This document shows positions 60,689 to 64,000 of a stretch of DNA of 64,000 bases, piece after piece. The DNA lies in NCBI GenBank assembly GCA_021018995.1, contig CM037596.1:15513501-15577500 (forward strand). Reading direction: 5' to 3'. Origin of the DNA: Chloranthus sessilifolius. Taxonomy: Eukaryota; Streptophyta; Magnoliopsida; Chloranthales; Chloranthaceae. Position numbers and translations under genes: made by a program. The notes beneath the pieces are model-generated. The model saw only the letters and a program-made list of their open reading frames with translations. It had not been told where the DNA came from and did no database searches. Positions within the stretch are counted from its first letter, which is position 1. The number at the start of each line of letters is the position of its first letter.

Positions 60689-60693
60689 GCATC

Positions 60694-61055
60694 GTTCTTT
60701 TTCAATGTTTTTAGCAGACCAACGATGAAGTCCATTGATATATTTTTCCACTTCCACTCCGGAATGGGTAAGGGTTGAATGAAACCGGCCAGTTTTGGTG
60801 TTCTTCTTTGACTTATTGGCACACTAAGTATCTTGATACATATTCGGCTATTTCTCGCTTCATGTTCGGCCACCAGTACCAGTTCTTCAAATTTTGATAC
60901 ATCTTAGTGCTACCTGGGTGTATTGAATACCCTGATTTGTGACCTTCATCGAGTATTTCCTTTTTAACCTTAGGGTCATTAGGCACGTACAATCTCAGTC
61001 TAAAGACTAAAATCAGGGTTCGATTCTTTATACAAGGTTTTAATGCTTCTTGGAA
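60694..61055 (-). pseudogene. Element F integrase N-terminal part
   Basis: Minus strand reads '[20 protein letters not shown]', '[20 protein letters not shown]' and '[17 protein letters not shown]' (HHCC zinc-binding module), then 'FIQPLPIPEWKWKNISMDFI' (first catalytic Asp). It stops at the GCATC insertion site and its continuation is at 45511. Broken. Confidence 0.85.
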
Positions 61056-62716
61056 TTTCCGAATCTGTTCATTGCAATTCCCTGGACAATTTCAAATTCA
61101 CATGAACAAGTATCTCGAAAATGAGTATTTCTTTCAAGTCAAAGTGCAAGATACGATTTACCAAAATTATCCTACAAGGTCGTACATATGTCAAAGCATT
61201 AAATACAAGATTACGAATAATGAAGACATATGTCGAGAAGGAATAAATAACCATTTTCGATTTAATTGAATTTTCCAGATTATACTTATTTGTTAGTTTT
61301 TATTTATATTTTATTTATTATTTATTAAATTTTTTATAATTTTAAATTATACATATTGCAGACATATAAAGCATCGCAATAAGTGCATTATTTTTGTGTC
61401 TTTATTAAATCATAAAACATAGTAACGAATACTTGAAATACTATATTTTTTTTAATGTTCAAATCACCCGATATATGTCTAAAAATCAAGTTCAATCATT
61501 TAAAGGTCCTAATGTCTATGTGCATTTGCATCTGCCTTTTTACTAGTATGTATGTATGTGTGTGTGTATATATATATATATATATGACTAATTAAGATAA
61601 CTCTTTATTCACAAAAAAAATATGTACATTTTATGAATGAAAGATATATTAGTGAGTTTATGGGAGTACAACAAGTAAACCTGCTCGAATGAAAGAAACA
61701 TCAATATATTATAAGTGACTTTTTGATGAAAATGACAATTCTTATAAGAAACAACAATTAAGTAGTAGTAATAATAATAATAATAAAATAAAGTGTTTTC
61801 AACCAGGTCAGGTAAGGCGACAGGTCCAGTGTCAGGTCGGGTTGGGCATATTCCCTCAACCCTTCAGGTTAAGGTCGGGATAGGTGTGTCAGGTCGGGTT
61901 GGGCATATACCCTTGACCCTTCGGGTATTAGGTCGAGTCGGGGTGCACCATCATGCCATGTCAGGCCAGTATATGCCATTTACCAATTGGACAGTCAAAC
62001 CTTTAACACGACCTAGTTAGTTTTGGAGGTGTGTGCCATGTGGAATCAATATATACTCGTTTGATGGGTGAACCATGATCTCAATGTCAATTATGTGAAA
62101 GTAAGGTATATCAAATGAATGTGTATAGAATTAGTTGATGGGTGTCACATAACTGCAAACTATGAGGGTTGGGCACAGACCAAATCACAACATGAACTAT
62201 GCACAGAAGTAAGATGAAGTTATACCGTTAGCTCAATAATCAAACTATATTGGTTGGGCACAGACCAAAGCACAATATGAACTGTCAACTGAATAAGAGG
62301 AAGCTACACCATTAGATCACGATCAAAGCAACAGAAAAGGAAAAAATATCAAGTAGCCTACTATATACAATGTATATCTTTTATGGATACTAATACTATA
62401 TATCTCTATATTTTTTAAATATAGATCGAAATTGATCGATGACCACCAAATTTGGTGGTGAGTTACCGGTGGTATTTCTAGGCGACCCCCAAATTTGGTG
62501 ATGAGTTACTGGTATTGGGCAATACCTATATTTTTAATGCTTATGACACAATCCATAATGCTTACACAAGGGCACGAAATAGGCTATTAGCAACTATATC
62601 GATATTTGTTATATAAGGAGAACATGGACCACAAAAAACCATAAAATTGGACTACCTTGATAAATTGAAACCATAAGGGTATGATTGTCATACATGCTTA
62701 CCAAATTATTAAAGGC
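61056..62716. other. Gene-free, with simple and dispersed repeats
   Basis: 61550-61587 is a (TG/TA)n microsatellite. 61755-62015 is the second 'GGTCGGGTTGGGCATA' repeat. 62167-62335 is an 85-bp tandem duplication (GGTTGGGCACAGACCAAA). 62447-62520 holds 'CAAATTTGGTGGTGAGTTAC' twice. No protein-like frame. Confidence 0.55.
61755..62015 (+). repeat. Dispersed 'GGTCGGGTTGGGCATATACC' repeat, copy 2
   Basis: Co-linear with 35190-35455: AGT/AAT microsatellite, two GGGTTGGGCATA units, 'GTATTAGGTCGAGT', 'ATATGCCATTTACCAAT', 'GGACARTCAAAYCTTTAACA'. Confidence 0.75.
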
Positions 62717-63539
62717 TGACAAACTTTGGTATTTTTTTATATTGCTTCATCTTGTTCTTTACAGAGATGGAAATACATATATATAGAAGATAATTGAAAC
62801 CTATTCTTGGATATACAAATGTTACGGCTAGAATAATGGATGACCCTTGAAACAGGGGAATTACATTCAAGACTCATCCTTATAATCTCTCTAACTGATC
62901 TTAATGACAACTCACGCCAACACTCCCCCTCAAGTTGGTGCATACAGATCTCTCATGCCCAACTTGTCAAGTGAGTAGAAGTTCTTGCTACACACTGCCT
63001 TGTAAGTATGTCCGCTAACTAGTCTTCAGACTTCATGAAAGGAAAACGAATTATCTTGGCTTCAAGGTTTTGTTTGATGAAATGTCGATCTACCTCCACA
63101 TGTTTTGTGCGATCATGCTAGACAGGATTGTGAGAAATAGCAATAGCTGCCTTATTGTCAGAGAACAAATCCATCTCGGAGCTAGGAGCACAATCGATTT
63201 CCGTCAATAGTCCCCTCGGTCAGAGAAGCTCACAAAGACCCTTAGCCATTCCATAGAACTCATTGATAATGCCACTACCTTTTATTTCTTACTTCTCCAT
63301 CTAACTAGATTCCCGCCCACAAACATGAAGTAACCTGAAGTGAACTTTCTGTCCAAGATATTCCCTACCCAATCTGCATCAGTATAGCCTTCAACTCTTA
63401 GATGATTATTCTTTGAAAACATAAGTCATTTTCCAAGAGATGACTTTAAGTATCAAAGAATCCTAACACGACATCCATGTGATCTTCACTAGGACAATGC
63501 ATGAATTGACTTACTATGCTCACAGCGTAAGCAATAAAT
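62717..63539 (-). mobile_element. Ty1/copia (Ale/Retrofit-like) 3' end
   Basis: On the minus strand: RT end 'AYAVSIVSQFMHCPSEDHMD', RNase H 'VEGYTDADWVGNILDRKFTS', 'CAPSSEMDLFSDNKAAIAIS', 'HDRTKHVEVDRHFIKQNLEA', then 'DILTR', a purine tract (TTGAGGGGGAG) and a short LTR at 62922-62717 (TGTTGGCGTGAG ... AAGTTTGTCA, 206 bp). Cut on the right by the LTR starting at 63540. Broken. Confidence 0.88.
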
Positions 63540-64000
63540 TGTTGTGATTTTAATCTTATTTTAAACTCGCAAGCGCACGAATCGATTGTAGCAATAGATC
63601 AATGGAGTACGAGATCGTCCCACGACGATTGGTTAGAAAATAAATGGAAAGGAAATAGTAAGTAATCTAAAGAAAAACTACAGATCTATCGCAATATTAC
63701 TCTAGTTTCCCGATTTTGAAGTGTGTGAAAGAAAGAAATAAATAACAATGTACTGAAATTTAATACAAGATATAAAGCGAGGGTTGGGATGCTAAATCCT
63801 CCCATCCATGGTCTAATATTTACCATCATAGATCTAACTAGTTGGAATTCAAGAGATGCAAGACACAAGATTGTGGTTTTTCCAAAACCACAAAAGAAGT
63901 CGGCAAAACATTCACCGTAAAAAAAATTTAGCTCTAATGACGATAAATAAATATTACAGCAGAAATGAACAAAACATTTACCGTAAAAGAAATTTAATTC
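63540..64000 (-). mobile_element. Athila-type LTR, runs off the window
   Basis: TGTTGTGATTTTAATC (LTR end, minus strand) followed by the U5 block ACTCGCAAGCGCACGAATC ... GGAGTACGAGATCGT. The end CACAACA matches element A rather than B or C, so it belongs to the A subfamily or a sister. It interrupts the copia reading near the RT/RNase H boundary; TAAAT precedes it. Confidence 0.75.

Larger units (their letters stand above)
40650..61055 (-). mobile_element. Chromovirus (Tekay/Del-like) element F, 3' part, split by block C
   Basis: On the minus strand: integrase zinc-binding and core start (61055-60694), block C inserted with duplication GCATC, integrase remainder and chromodomain-like end (45511-44439), polypurine tract, 3' LTR (from 44390 down). 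No RT, protease, gag or 5' LTR found in the window. Broken. Confidence 0.8.

Noticed and set aside
1-64000. tRNA, rRNA or telomere-type repeats
   Set aside because: None recognised on either strand; the only tRNA-related strings are retroelement primer sites.

Overview
The window is repeat-dominated, AT-rich nuclear DNA of a flowering plant; the species cannot be told from the sequence. The evidence is Athila-type and chromovirus-type Ty3/gypsy elements, an Ale/Retrofit-like Ty1/copia fragment, a plant L1-type LINE, a ZMYM/TTF-type hAT transposon and a Mutator-like MITE. Host coding sequence is scarce: the last three exons of a CHY/RING zinc-finger E3 ligase gene at the left edge (1-415), a decayed C-terminal piece of a plant MAPKKK at 42.45-42.80 kb, and one doubtful exon near 39.94 kb.

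Layout. 0.4-5.2 kb: gene-flanking repeats and a solo chromovirus LTR (2482-4816). 5.25-8.9 kb: left part of an Athila-like element (A). 8.9-32.8 kb: one old LINE split by two later insertions. The first is a complete minus-strand Athila-like non-autonomous element B (12992-22797, target duplication GTAAT). The second is a minus-strand solo LTR D (23592-32750, target duplication CTTAG), which itself carries an hAT transposon (26152-30533, 8-bp duplication GTCACGAT) and a 270-bp MITE. 32.8-39.2 kb: no genes, but fold-back repeats and a 0.7-kb duplication. 40.65-61.06 kb: the 3' part of a minus-strand chromovirus F, whose integrase is split by composite Athila block C (45512-60688, target duplication GCATC). 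61-64 kb: simple and dispersed repeats, a copia 3' end with a 206-bp LTR, and another Athila-type LTR running off the window.

The most unusual signal is in the LTRs rather than the proteins. The Athila-type LTRs carry 14-bp dyads of the form GTCGAT-NN-ATCGAC in pairs, with centres 20-23 bp apart (about two helical turns). The last pair sits about 40 bp upstream of a TATA-like box. The centre dinucleotide changes (TA, GC, CG) while symmetry is kept. The same pairs recur in the element A leader and before an internal ORF in B. An unrelated chromovirus LTR has GC-rich paired 14-mers sharing only the outer TCG/CGA arms. Downstream, the R-U5 regions carry tandem hairpins whose loops are conserved while the stems change in a complementary way. 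Together these look like an undescribed promoter-plus-leader architecture of this Athila group.

All coordinates and comparisons were made by eye. Divergence values are rough.
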